A stretch of DNA of 64,000 bases from Liolophura sinensis (Eukaryota; Mollusca; Polyplacophora; Chitonida; Chitonidae): positions 18,897,385 to 18,961,384 of the forward strand of contig NC_088295.1 in NCBI RefSeq assembly GCF_032854445.1. Reading direction: 5' to 3'. Of the stretch, positions 48,779 through 64,000 are shown in pieces. The notes under the pieces are model-generated. The model saw only the letters and a program-made list of their open reading frames with translations. It was not told the origin of the DNA and made no database searches. Position 1 is the stretch's first letter, and every line of letters starts with the position of its first letter. Made by a program: the position numbers and the translations under genes.

Positions 48779-50284
48779 TTACTGCACTACTACAGCTGTT
48801 ATCTGACGCAATATCCAGTGACTTATTATATACTGTTCTTCTAAGAATCGATCCCTTTGCGCTGACTCTTTGACTTAACAGTAGATGGTATAACCACGTT
48901 TATGCATAGCATTTTGGATGGTATGGGACAATATTGAGTGATAGCAGATGTGTTGGGTTATCATGCTGATATGAACTATTGTGTATGGAACACGATAAAT
49001 CAATTAGAGAAGATTCTGCATTCGTCATACAGCATATCTTTGGAACTGGTTGCTCACGGATCTATTCGTTGATGTGGCAGAAAACCCCCAAATATTCTGG
49101 ACGCAGTTTCACTAAGATGTCATACATGTACAATAATGGCACCTATAGGACAACGATACGGTAATGGCGACGTGCTAAATATCGTACGATAAATGTACGA
49201 TAAAAATGTGTCGTACGCCCCTTTGCGAGAAAGGAGTTTGCTGTATTTTAGCTAACAGTGAATAGTGAACACATAGTGCATATACTTGAAAAATTATCGT
49301 TGAAGGCTAACAGAAAGGGATGACTAGTCTTTTCTTACCTGTCTATTTGCCCAGTATTCCGAGTGCTATAATCTCTCCAGCATGCGTCATCACCATACAA
49401 GTGAATTATGTATGTGGGGCATCTTAGACAGGCATCAGTGAGGAGACCTTGGGATATAAGAACGTCATGGTCACCAACACAATGGCAACACTGCCAGTTA
49501 TTCCTGCTAAATTATAGAAACTATAATGTGAAAATACACTTATTTACCATCTGATGAAAAGAAACTTTAGGTAAATTTAGCGTATGATTTTCAATCATAT
49601 ACAATTTGTCGTTTAAGAAACTTGTTTAAATTTATGACGTAAATGCTGCCCTTAAAACATTTAAACTAGTGGGTATATCTGTAAAAATTCTAACAAATGT
49701 AATGCAAAGTTTTATGGGAAAGGCGTCTGAAATGCGTTAATTTTTAAGGTCGGGTTGATGCGTTCATTTAGTACTAGTGGTTTTAAGACATGTAGGGGTG
49801 GATAAAGACAATATATTAACAATGAGATCATCAGAGAAAACGAGTGATTATTTTAAAACTACACAGCAGAAGTGTTCCAATACCTCGTCCAATCCATCCG
49901 GCTCTGTATTTAACCAACAAACGTTTGGGATAACAGCACCATTTAGAGTATCTGTGTGTGTGTTGTCAGAGGTTTTGCGCCCACAAAACAGAATCGGTTT
50001 AGGCCTCGTTCAGAGCCAATCGATCGAGTTCTGAAGTGCTGGTTTGAAAGAGGTGCGCTCGTCGCTCGGGATTTCAATTTTCATGAGATCCATGCAAATG
50101 CCGGAATAAAACGAGTCATCTATGCCTGCGATCAGTGTACTGTTCTCGACAGCCATACATCTACACGCAGTGTACACTAATTATACGGTTATTAACCAGA
50201 AAGAAATCCTGAATCTGTCAGTGTGCGTAAATCGCGACATTTGTTAGAATTAATCTTCTGAAGTTTGATGTGCAACACCAAAAA
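48779..50284. other. intergenic DNA, no gene seen
   Basis: Only short unassigned frames. Nothing else seen. Confidence 0.5.
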
Positions 50285-50880
50285 AATGTAAAATGCCAAA
50301 AACGGTGCCCATTATAGTATTGGGTACTCACGTTTGAAGCAAAGCTGTTCATTGTATGCTTGATAATGATGATTACTTATTATGATGGTGGAAAACTGTG
50401 CGAGGCGATTGGGTTGTTAGTTTTAAAGATTGTTCTTTATTGACAAACAAAAGCCTGTGTACACCCAAGAAAATGCATAACGGATTCTTTCTCCTTCGCG
50501 GTATTGGATACCAATGTTGAAAATCAATGTATTCCGTTGGACGCTCATTGACAATGATTACTTATGATATTGGTGGGAAAAGACACAAGGCCTTTGGGTT
50601 GTTAGTTTTGAAGCATGTGCCTAAAGTAATTTGACAAACAAAAACTATGACACACCCCGGAAAATGCACAATAAAATCTTTGTCTTTCATGGCACTGGAT
50701 ACCAATGTTTAAAATCAAAGTGTCCCAGTGTATGCTGTGTAATGCTGAATACTTATTATATTGGTGCAAAAAACGCAAAGTTGTTGATCGTGAAGCATGT
50801 ACTTAGCACATTAACAAACAAAAGTTATGACACACCCAAGACACTAAAGAGCGAAATCTTTGTTCTAACATCAAAAGTGA
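50285..50880 (+). repeat. three-copy tandem repeat of about 185-191 bp
   Basis: The anchor 'gattacttat' (third copy 'gaatacttat') begins at 50371, 50556 and 50747. Other shared phrases are 'ttgacaaacaaaa', 'acacaccc.gaaaatgcac' and 'attggataccaatgtt.aaaatcaa'. Copies 2 and 3 are more alike than copy 1. No open frame is shared by the copies. Confidence 0.85.
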
Positions 50881-52893
50881 GTCAATAATATTCTGTAGCA
50901 TATTTTTTTTTATTTATGGAGATAAACACGCTGAAAAATTTCCTTATTAATAGTGTTGTCACTGTAACTTTCTGTGTGTATATTGTGCACTGCCGATCAT
51001 ATCTGAAGCACTGTCCTGTAACATGTTGTTATTACTCACTATTCTTCTGGGAATCCATCCGCTAAGACTGGCTCTTGGAATATTTTTTGCGCCTATGAGC
51101 TCTTTACAGCAATGTGCGTGTATGTCGCCTGATTTGATTACCAGGCACAAAAAATGACAGGCTGTCTCAAGTTTAGGGACAAGCTGAGTAAAAGCCTTAT
51201 GTGGCTGGTCACTTTTCCAATCCTTGGAAAGTTGGCAAGTTTTTACTTTAGATCAGAAATCGGAAGTAACTGTCCCTATCTGAATCCACATTCACGTTTA
51301 ACGCGCGAGAAGAGTCCAAGTTCACACAATTTCTACATGCATCCCGTTTGAAATGTCTACCGTAAAGTTACTTACCACTGTCATGAATTGTTACTCAGAG
51401 CGGTTAAAGTGAACATAAACCATATGAGAAAGTCAGTGGTATTGGAATAGCCCCGCGAGACTGTATCCAAAATTATTTTCATTTGCTTTAATTTAAAGTG
51501 GGAGAAATCACAGCTGTCTTTACTGACCACATCTAAGTTGTAACGTCACAAAAGATTTCCCATATTTTCCTGTGGAACATTCTGAAAATATTTATTTTCT
51601 GTACAATCTTCTCTGATCAACTACCGTAAGATTATTTTAATCAATTTTAATGGGTTTTAACTACTCAAAACAGTGTGAAAAAACATGATAAGATATGGTC
51701 TCAAAAACACCTTAGAAAACGATTGATTCTTGTGGAATTTCTTGGTACGAAAAATGTAAACAAAGATAGTATGAAGTATTTCTGGACGCAGTCCTCTCTT
51801 GTCTTTCGCTTGAGGCACACATTTTAAACCCTAAATGTACATGTTAATATGACACCTTTGGTGCAATCTGGATAATCAAACACAACCCGAATGGTTAATC
51901 TGTAACGAGTATGGAATAACATGTTCCTATAGGTAAACTATTTGTTGCCGAACACAAGGGGACAAGCCGTCCAGGGGACCCACGAACCGTCTTGACCAAC
52001 TGTGTATCGTTTGGTCCTATTGTGTCGCACAGTTGTTGTTCATTAACACTTTTGCAGGTTTTCTTGTTTCCAGACATATAATGGCAGCTTGCCACGCCAA
52101 CGCTCCATTATTATCCGTCTGATCGAGTGTGCCCTCCAACACGACCGTCTTCTCTAACGTTAATTCGCATACAAGGGCAATCATTACAAAAACACCAGTT
52201 TAGTGGCATGATCACAGGACCTGTCCAGTGGAACACGCCAAAAGCACCAAGTGTCCCAAATGTTCTTGTTAAAGACCTACAGGAATGAGAGTAATTTCCA
52301 TAAGTGTTCACCTTTGTTGAGGCGTGCTCCTCCGAGCTGGTTCTGCATGTAGACGATGTGAATACCAGATAATGAACAGAATGTCTGATAATGTCCGCTA
52401 TCTTGTAACGTCATCCGATTAAAATCTAATCAGATGATAATTATACATGCATTACATTATCATGTACTCATTTCACATAAATATACGTGGACGCTGATTG
52501 TATAATACAACAAGTTTAGATTCTGTAAATCATTTTTGTAATAACATACAATGAACGCAAAATGCAGCTGTACTTGCAGCTTTATTACAAGTTGTGACTA
52601 AGGTAATTTGTTAATACCATGTTCCCTAGGATCTTTTCCTTTTGTGTACACCATTACCAGCTCAGAAACAATACTGTCTAGATAGTTTGTATATTTACCG
52701 TGCTTAATATTGGTTTGTTTTGTATAGCTGATTCAAGCTGAACATCGCTTTCAACCGTATTTCGGTCTTACCGGGGCGTTGTCTCTTTGTACTCTATGTA
52801 AGCACATAGCTACATTGCTATCTCATTGAAATGACACGCCGAAGTCAGCGGACACAACGCCCCATACATTAACATATATCTTAATTGCACAAG
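50881..52893. other. intergenic DNA, no gene seen
   Basis: AT-rich, with short frames only. Nothing supported. Confidence 0.5.
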
Positions 52894-53036
52894 CAATACT
52901 TGGCCAATTTCTCTAGTGCTGAGCACCAATCAAGGTAGAATGAAGGTTACCGATTTTAAAGTCTTAAGTATAACTTTGGGAATGAATGCTATCTACTAGG
53001 CAAACGCTCTATTCACTAACCCACCGCGGCAGGTTG
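52894..53036 (-). mobile_element. tRNA-derived SINE (second family)
   Basis: On the minus strand it starts with a tRNA-like A-box region ('gggttagtgaatagagcgtt' then 'tgcctag') and ends with 'aagactttaaaatcggtaac' and 'ggtgctcagcactagagaaa'. That body (GACTTTAAAA.TGGTA ... TTGG.GCTCAGCA) is a SINE body I recall from mollusc genomes. The B box has decayed. Single copy in this window. Confidence 0.6.
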
Positions 53037-56000
53037 CTCACTGCGACTGTTAATTGGTGATATGCTGTTGAAGTGTTTTTCCATGATAAAATCTTACTGT
53101 GAATAAATGGAAAGGAGACTTTCGGTGATCGCCTTTGAACTAGTGTATAAACTCTTTCCTTCCTGTGTAGTGACTGTTTGCATCGCACCCCTCATTAGAC
53201 CACCGTTGTGAGCAGCTGGTATCATGTTGATTGTGAATTGAGCTCACAGGGGACACGATTAGCTCCCTTCTCACCTGGCATCCGATACGCTTACTCTCAC
53301 CCAGACTGACTTCCGGTAATAACAGTGCTGAATCTCAGCGGACGTTTGACTGTGCGTGGCCAGACTACGCCACTTCCGCTCTCGTTAGATTCACTAAAGA
53401 CCCAGTTGCTCAATGGCCTCCTTATCGTCCCAGCTTTAGATAATCTAGAAGTGTAACGATCAGAACTTTCTGCTGGACACTTGATACATCCGTTTTGGAG
53501 CTAGTTTTTGTGGCTAAAGTACTGCGAGCGAAATTTCAAAAGAACTAAGTGTAAGCCATCATTTTTTTGTTCAAAAGATTTATTGATTCAGAAATCCTCT
53601 TGAATGTTCCAAGTCATTGTCATCAACCAGTGTATTCGTGTCCACAATCAAGCTTCCAAAGATTTGCAGAATTGTTGTTGTACATTAAGAGAAATTCAAA
53701 GAAGGATATAATTTTTAATAAAAATCTAATTGCTTGAAGCAGTCAACAGTTTTATTTCATGTAATGATCAGTGTGTGTCAAAGAACAAACCGTCAACTCT
53801 ACACACCTCTACATCACTCACCATCTTAACGCTTTTCTTTCTAAAATTATATAGTGTTGACTGACATGGGTTAATAGAGGCATTCTGAAATGACTTGGGT
53901 ATACGCCTTATCCAGATGATCAGAAATCACAGTAAATGACATTTCGTGTGCATGGCAGAAGCATTCTTCAATTTAACATCTGTCAGTGTATCAATGATTA
54001 TACAAGTTACAGAGAAGCAAAGTAAATGACGACGATCAATGATGAAAAAAAGTATTTTTGCGAATACCTGCAAGCATTAGGGTTTTATCATATCATCTAA
54101 TTATATATCTATAAATCAGTTAAAACTTGACTCTAGATTCGGACTGATTCAAGATATGGTAAGACACCACGAGTATTTTTTTTTGAAGCCTTTACCCATT
54201 GACAAGCTGACAGTCATATGAAGCTTGGTTTCCGCTCAATAACTTCTTCAAATGTCCAGCCTGTATTTCCATATAACTTAATAGTTTATCACGGTCTACT
54301 CAGCCCATTACAATTACTGTCTTCTAAAACCGTATCACTCGAAAATTTTTGTCATATTGGGGCATGCATTTATACCAATATCACATTCTGGCCATAAACT
54401 ATACCTGTTATCCGTATTTCTGATTCTTTGATTTCCCAAAAAGGATAGGACTGGAATAGAAATACTTTCCAGAAACAGAGCCTTTCATAAATTTAAGTAA
54501 ATATAGATAAAACACTATTTTAAGCTACGTTTCGTCGTAAAATCTCGTATCACAAATGTGGGAAAGCAGTCAACTTGGCTTTGACTGGCATACTGATATA
54601 CGAGTAATTATTTCATTTCCAGCATGCAAGTCCGATGAATCTTTAAATACATCAGGATCTAAGGGTAGTAAAGGCTTTATTTCTCTACTAACTGCTCAGT
54701 TTTCACTGGAGCGCACCATTTTGCGCTAACTGAAGGACATCTCTCTCTTATAGATTCTGAATTAGGGATCAACAGTACAGCGTTTCCTGGACTGAAAATA
54801 ACCTAGACTCGATTAATGAGCACACTATTCACTAGGCACGGATACAGTCGGAAGTCGTGCTGACTGGGCTCTGTATCTATCTTTTCTTGAAATACTCTAT
54901 CGATTCGTTATAACAATTGGCATGCATTTCTAAGAAGATGCCTGAATGAGAACACCATGTAGGTTACACTCCTTATTCCATTCACCGCGCATGTCACTTG
55001 TGTTTTGCAGCTTGTGTTCCAAATGGTGTATGCCTTAAGCTGCACACCATGTCTACATTGTCAAGATCAGCTCACCTAGTCTCATGCTAGGCGGTTTCAA
55101 GGTGTACCGGTGAGCTAAAATAAGAACTTACTACTGCAGTTTTCAAAATGTTGGTTCCTCTAGGATCACGAGCTTCATGTTTCAATATTATAGCATTAAT
55201 AATGATACCTTGCCACACGAGTATCAATATGCGATAGCACCACCGCGGATGATGTGAACCGGGAACAATTACATGTTACTATTCCTATTTTTCTGTGAGC
55301 AGTCAATATAACTCAGCCGCAGAGCAAATGGTTATAATTAACACTCCGAGCAAATGTTAAATGGACCAATTTTCGAGATAATCTTCATAAAAAAAGTTGT
55401 AGAGCTGTAGTATAAATTACTGTGATCTTTGTCAAGCACGATAAAAGCAGGAAGTTGTTCTAGTGATCCCGAAAGTTCAGCTCAGTATGGGGAATGCACC
55501 AAAAATCTCAAGTGTTAAGCATTTTGTCAGAAAATAATACGCCTTAAGGGGTGGCAACCCTATATCATGTGGAGATAACCCTAGGATTTCCTGTAGTCCT
55601 TTCATGGGGAGATCATCAGTAAAATTGAAAAGGGTATAACAATAAGTCTTAAACAAAATTCCAGTGTAAAATGTAGCCTTCTGCAACGTCAGATGGCTTG
55701 AGGCTGCGTGTTATTTGTGTTGTGCAGTTACTGGAGCGTTTGAATTTGCTCTGTATATACCAGAGTATTACACATTCAGTCTTAACCTATCCGTGTCTTA
55801 TTCTCCACAATTGTCTTATCTCTACACGTGGGAGAGTCCGCAGGTGGATGTAATCGCTCGGTGTTTGGTAAACCAGTTGTATGTGTACACATACTCGTTA
55901 GCACTCTTGTCATACTTCTCTCGATGACCCAGAAACTAAAGTACACGAGTTCACAGAACGAGCATCGTAGGATATGCTTCAGTCAGTATATTTTCGGCCG

Positions 56001-58677
56001 TAGAGCCATGTTATTATGAATGTCGAACCGGGCATTCACACTGTAGGTGTGTAATTAAAGAGATGTTCATATAACTGCATTTCTGGTTCAGGACTGCACA
56101 ACCAGTGAGCAGCCATTGAAGACGACAGGCGTTAGCATCATGATAGAATTGTGGTAAATTGAGAGTGAAGCGGTCACGCTCCATGCAAACATCAAGAGTC
56201 AGCAGCCAATTAGATTGGGTTGCCTGGACGTCACTTCCGAGTGACAGATGTAATTTTCCACCATGTACATTGCTTATTGCCAACACATCAAAGCGCCGGT
56301 CGCAGTTTGTCGTGGCTCACTCATGCTCGTCTTTTGGATGACTTGTCTTTGCTAACTTATTTCTAACGTAAATACTGATCTAGGGTTCGTGTCTTCGGTG
56401 ATATTTTTTTTTGGAATCACCTTGAGATCCCATTGGTATTTTCTTAATAAGCTTCGTTAATGTGTTTGCTGGGCCTATAGTGTTTCTCAGTGTGATCGGC
56501 ATCAATAACGTCTCTATGATCGAGGTATCCATCGAGGCTCTCTATGTCGCCAGCCCCGTCCATGAACAAGCTAGACACCACGGCGCACTAGAGGCGGTTG
56601 TTGACACCAATTTTCAACACTAGCAAAGATAATTTCTACGAAATGGGGCCGACACATAACCAGTTCCTGTTGTTTTTTTTAAAATAATTCTTTAATTCAT
56701 GCACGCTGCTTTGTAAGGTATTAGGTTATATATGTATATATATACATGCTCATGCGTTTAATTTTCTTCATAAAGCTGTTTAGATACAGCAATTAGTTTC
56801 TGGTGACCCTTTTTTTACTTTATGTTGTTTTTTCTTTACGGAGGGAACAGTCCTCTTAGTTTTACATCATGTAAAGGTTCAATCCAAGTCTTAGACAGCA
56901 CACTACCGCGATTCCTCTGCTAGCACTGTTCTCAAGGCATTATTGGCAGCATGGACGTTTAGGATGTCTTAACAGAAGTTCCTTAGAGATCACTTGAATG
57001 TTTTTTACCAACACGGTTAAGCTGGCTTGCGTCATAAAGTGGTCTCTCCGGTTACCTTCACCCTTAAACGGAACGCGGTCATCAATGAATGAAATATTTT
57101 TAAGTAATTTTTGGTATTTCATTGTAGTTTATTTAAACCACTGTACAAGCTTACTGTAGTGATGTCATAAAAACTGCCCACACTATTATGAAGAGGGTGA
57201 ACATTTCGAACTGTACATCTGCTAGACAAGGAAAGGTTTATGCTTGTTAGAGAGCTCTCTAAATTCCACCATGATTTTTTTTCATCTGTCTAGTAAAAAG
57301 CTTATACTATATTTATACATTCTTGTGATTTATTGAAGGCGTGTGTTCCAGTGTTTTACGTGGGCTTATCTTTACGTGTAGGCTTAATTGTGAGGCATTT
57401 ACGCCTAAGCTTATATACTGAGTATGTTTTGTCTCTATGAGACAAGGACGTGTTTTTCGTGCGCTATTAGCCCTTGCTTGCAGAGGGCAGGAACCAAATC
57501 CTCGTGAACCATACACTCTGTCATCATCCACTGTCTTTATTATACTCTCTATAGAGTGACACTGATCTTTAATAACCCCAATTAGACATAATAGGTGCTG
57601 AGCCTGAACAAAGCTCCCATCACTTGCCATAGAGCATACACTGTCCTCTCTGTATCCAGCCAACTCTAATGGATATGTTGTTAGAAACGGTGCACCATCT
57701 GTTCAGAAACATCAACCACCAGGCATGAGACCAATTATTAGTGATATATCGACAATCCACTTCACTTATTCCCAGAAAACCACTTATCAGCTATGATTAT
57801 TACTTCTTTCTTTTCTTTCATATTTATAAGAAAAATACTTTCTCGGTGTTGTGGCTTGGTTAGGTATCCAAAGACTTCAACACTGTTTTTATCTAAACAA
57901 CTAGGTCTATTCTAATGTTCGTTATCATAGGCGATCAAGTAAAACCGATCACGCTTTTCATTCACACCCTGCCTCATTTTATAGTTTGTTTCAATGGGCT
58001 AAATTGCTCAACGGATTTCCAGTATTAAGAATCTTTCAGCTGAGAGCCCCACAAGAATTGGCTTCATTAAGTGTCGGGGATATCGACCGCCGGTCGTGCA
58101 GCTCCGGGTCGGCTTTGCCCGACTTGGCCAACTCGTACTTTGGCTGTGGTTTAAGACGTCTGGGTTCGGACTGGCATAACTCTGTATTTCAGATACAGCA
58201 CTGAGATTAATCACTGTTTTCGTTGCATTTAGGTTTTGATTTTACATGATACATGATGCTTTCCTCTCAACCCTTCATGGGGGCAATCCGCAGAGGTCAC
58301 AAATGGATGTTATTGATCTCACTATCCCAGCACTCAACTAATCTGGCAAGTTGAAACAACCATATATCTTTCTCTGGGACATTGTTCAATATTTCCCTTG
58401 TTAATCATACCCTGGATGCTCAACTGAAGCATGCGATATGATTTTATTATCATAGGAAAACACCCCCTTTCAATCTTTCACCAAATCAACCGAGGGAAAC
58501 ATCCGAAAAAAATGTTAACAGGACGTCTTTTCTTCGTCTAGACTCATACTAAGATTAAAAAGCTTTGTACATGGATATTTCCTGTTTTATCCTGTTATGT
58601 TTCTTTCGTTGCTCCCCGCCGTTACATTTGGATTAACACCGCAGAAATCTGTTACAAATTGTACAAATTGTTAAATG
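53037..58677. other. intergenic DNA, no gene seen
   Basis: No coding exon supported. A short TATATA palindromic tract lies near 56.73-56.75 kb. A very decayed SINE-like piece may lie near 57.05-57.11 kb ('gaatgaaatatttttaag'). GC-richer patches occur near 53.2-53.45 and 58.03-58.16 kb. Confidence 0.5.
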
Positions 58678-60846
<2,169 letters not shown>

Positions 60847-60982
60847 TTTATTTGTTTATTTGTTTGCTTGGTGTTTTACACCGTACTCAAGAATATTTCA
60901 CTTATACGACGGCGGTCAGCAATATGATGGGAGGAACCCGGGCAGAGCAGGGGGGAAACCCACGATCATCCGCAAGTTGCAT
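60847..60982 (-). mobile_element. SINE copy, minus strand
   Basis: The plus strand reads a TTTATTTG tract, 'ggtgttttacaccgtactca', 'gaatatttcacttatacgac', 'ggcggtcagcaatatgatgg' and 'aaacccacgatcatccgcaa'. Reverse complement of the main family, 5' truncated and fairly well kept. Confidence 0.85.
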
Positions 60983-63900
60983 CAGTTTGATTGTCAACAT
61001 TTCGCACAAAAACAGGTTTGTAAGATATGATCTTCAACACAGCCTTGTGAGTAACCTTTCACACCACTGGTACGTAGATGTGTATCTGAGTTAAGGAAAC
61101 TTCATATTGGGTGACTGTTACGAAAAATATGATACAGATGTTAGATCGTTAATGAATCAATTCACAGAAGACCCACCTGGCTGATGGTAAAGTCACTGAC
61201 AGATGAAGCGCGGGCTCAGGAAGTCAATGAGGAGAGCGACCTTAACAAGGCGGGACCAGCCTGCTGTAATGCGATGTTACTGTCTCTATGTGGTACTCTC
61301 AATCTCAGCAGGATCGACTTGAGGACAATACGGCATCATTAACCGTGAACTCGCGCTGGCCAATAACGCCATCGTAACAGTGTCATAATCCAATACACCG
61401 ACCAACTTAAACAGACATAATTAATAACAGAACAGATTATGAAACACTAACCGTGATTAAAGCTGGTGTTGGCGCATTTCTCAGGTCTGTCGTATGATGA
61501 GAGGGGGCATTTCAAGGGTCGGTCTCTTCTCACAGAACGGATTTACACACGAATCAATCGGTGGCTTTTTGTTGCATGCCTGATTTGGTTGGCTTCAGCC
61601 GACTCGTGCCTAATTAGCGGATTAGATCAATGTCTAATGACTGGGCTTTACGTTGATCTATCGATCTCTTAGAGCAGTTATTGCTGAAGAACTTGGCTGG
61701 CTTGTTTGAGGGTACCCGATACTCAAAACCTTTCCTGTAGGCATTCGCTGTCTCAGCCTTTAATAAGTGAAAAACAAGCGCTTGACTCGGTCTGAACCGA
61801 GACATGGGATGGCGCGTAACAATCTAGTCCTGCGGCGTGGTGGAAGCTGGTTTTTCCAAATGCTTCCGCTTCCTTTCTTTCGATGAAAAATCCTTCTTTC
61901 ATTCCTCGTTACGCAGGTTAAGCTTGGAAATAAACAGTTGGCACGACTATGTGCAGGTTCTCAAGAAAAAAAGAAAAATATTTGATTGTGGAAAGTTTGC
62001 AGTATTTTAGCGTTTATCTAACGCGAATACGATGTCTCTCTTCCTTACTGCTTAATACTGCGCATACATACCTTTATCTAATTTCCTGTGCAAAAAGTCG
62101 ATGGAAATGTATCATATAGTCAACTTGCTTCAGAAACAGAACGAAAATCAGGCAAAGATTGGATTAGTGTTAGTAAGGTGAGGCTGACTAATCGAAGACT
62201 GGGAACTACGATAGCAAGTAATCAAGCAATTATTATCTCCAGAGTGTTCTCCCTCGGAAGCGCTCGTGTCGATGAGAAACAATTTGAGAGCCGTGATGAA
62301 TCTGTAGCTGGGAGATACAGCACGGTCAGCTATTACTTCAGGCTCAACAATAATTCATCTGGAACCCTCCAGAACTGAACTGACAACCAGTTCTTCATAG
62401 TCGTCCCCGTAATGCCCACAGACTCCCAATTTCACTTGATGCTGTTGGTAAAATTGTAGGTTTTTTTCAAGTGCACCACACACATATAAAAACCAACTTA
62501 ACACAGATATGGATCACGTGGCAAAAACCACTAGCATATTACTCACAAGGTCAACAAAGTTTGAACTGATCTGTGCTGTAACAAGGAAAGTAGAACATCT
62601 TTTACAATGTTGTCACGATGTTTTCACTATGAACAGTATCGCCAGTTACAGATAAATCATGAACAATAGTAAATAGTACGAAGTCTCAGATCATCTAATG
62701 GGGAATGGGTTTCTTTATTACAGCGGTTAATCTTAAAAGGCTCATTTGTGAGCATGAAATCGAAGGGACTCTCCCGGAAGAACCTGACGTCTGTCCGTGC
62801 GACCTTTCTCAGGGTCAACAACGAACGAGCCTTCAATCTGACTTCTGCCTTTTCACTTGTCCCTTTATAAGCGAGCGCATTTGTCAGAAATTTCCAAATT
62901 AAATGCCAAGCACGCTCTGACTGCATCAGGGTGTAAACGGTACAATAATCCGTAGTGCATTGTGCAATACGCTCTTGTACTGGCATATTCGTTGGGAGTG
63001 TGCGAAGCTGACTGGTCCATTGATTAAAGCCGTCTTGAGACAGCGCATGTTTCTACCCTTTGATGCGGAATAATCCACATGAACTGCAGGCACTATGTGC
63101 TTTTCGCGTTAAACAGTTAAGGAATCCGTTCCCGCTGGACTCTTGGTTATCACGCCCACGGGAGAGCTACCAATGGGTATTGACGCTGCCGACCAGGAAC
63201 ACTGCCGACTAGCAAGGGAATTCCACCAGTCGCCTTTCCTCCGGCTTCGCCCAACTTCCACAGAAAAGTTTCTGCGCGCCTCATCACTTAAGGCCTTGGT
63301 CGGACGGGAAGCAGCCTAAACCAGAGCTGGTCCAGTAGTGCAGGTGCTCGTTCCAAACGCTGAAAACGGTAAGGCCGCGTCTATTTTATTTGCTAATGGT
63401 TGCCAGTGGCGGAGACATTTACCCATATGAGATATTATTAGGAGAGGTGTACGTAGCGAATGAATCCCCTCGCCCATTTTTGGCACAGTATGAATATATT
63501 TATCCTAATGCCGTATTTGGGAACGTTTTGATCACGACTAACCTTCTTTTTGCTTTGGACATTGTCTGTCCAACTATTTACTGCCCGATTTCCTCAAAGG
63601 ACTGATTTCAAAATAAATCGGTCAGGGTGGAGAATTTTTGCTATATTGTATGTTATCAGACTTCAGCATCACTTGACAGCATTCCTGTTCTAGCCTCTTA
63701 GAATTTGGCATTAATAGATATGATGTTTATTGTAGGCCTAACAGATGAACAAAATACAACAAATGTCAGGTTCAGATATCATAATCCTTATTGCTACTTT
63801 GTGTTTGGAAACGCAAAAGTACACATGTCTTTATCTGTGGCAAAGGTGCATTATACGAAAACGTTACCTGATTACTGCTTTCTGTTAAATGTAGTTATGA

Positions 63901-64000
63901 TAAGTATACTGATCTGAGTTCTTGGCTCTAGAATGTCCAGTTGGTGACAATACTGTTTATGAAAAGTTTTATTAACAAAAGAGTTATTCTCAGTGTGAGC
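60983..64000. other. intergenic DNA, no gene seen
   Basis: No exon supported to the end of the window. GC-richer patches near 61.16-61.40 and 63.10-63.35 kb show no open frame or splice signals that convince; possible regulatory DNA. Confidence 0.45.

Noticed and set aside
57045-57115. Decayed SINE copy
   Set aside because: Only 'gaatgaaatatttttaag' and scattered bases agree with the family; too weak to list.

Overview
The window looks like animal nuclear DNA from a lophotrochozoan, most likely a mollusc. The evidence is two intron-rich conserved animal genes, AT-rich intergenic DNA with microsatellites, and many copies of a short interspersed repeat whose sequence I know from mollusc genomes. 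The species cannot be named from the sequence.

Layout. 1-4.6 kb: upstream DNA with no gene, a few simple and tandem repeats and one SINE copy. 4.74-15.1 kb (+): UQCRC2, the core 2 subunit of mitochondrial complex III, reconstructed as 14 exons and 456 aa. 15.1-18.7 kb: spacer with SINE fragments, a pair of MITE-like repeats and an unassigned open frame. 18.68-24.35 kb (+): METTL14, the non-catalytic partner of the mRNA m6A methyltransferase, 10 exons and 458 aa; its intron 4 holds a minisatellite whose unit resembles the exon 4 splice donor. 24.4-29.3 kb: spacer with a LINE remnant. 29.3-32.3 kb: a block of tandem arrays, namely a 'ggcataatacc' repeat split by a SINE, a 141-bp higher-order repeat made of 47+44+50-bp units, and pyrimidine-rich arrays ending in a regular 26-bp minisatellite.

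32.31-35.21 kb: the most interesting object. A 2.9-kb DNA transposon lies inside the 26-bp minisatellite. It has 26-bp imperfect terminal inverted repeats, ATAT duplicated on each side, subterminal copies of a binding-site-like motif at both ends, and an intact two-exon gene for a protein of about 598 aa with an RNase-H/DDE-like pattern of acidic residues. I cannot place it in a well-known transposase superfamily. Because the host array is periodic, the empty site can be read directly.

35.2-64 kb: about 29 kb with no convincing coding exon. It holds SINEs, a 99-bp duplication, a roughly 188-bp three-copy repeat, a 146-bp TA run attached to a SINE tail, a G-quadruplex motif and several GC-richer patches that may be regulatory. 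The two housekeeping genes are neighbours in the same direction but do not act in one pathway. Exon boundaries were read by eye from GT/AG sites, phase and memory of the protein families; no alignment or transcript was available.
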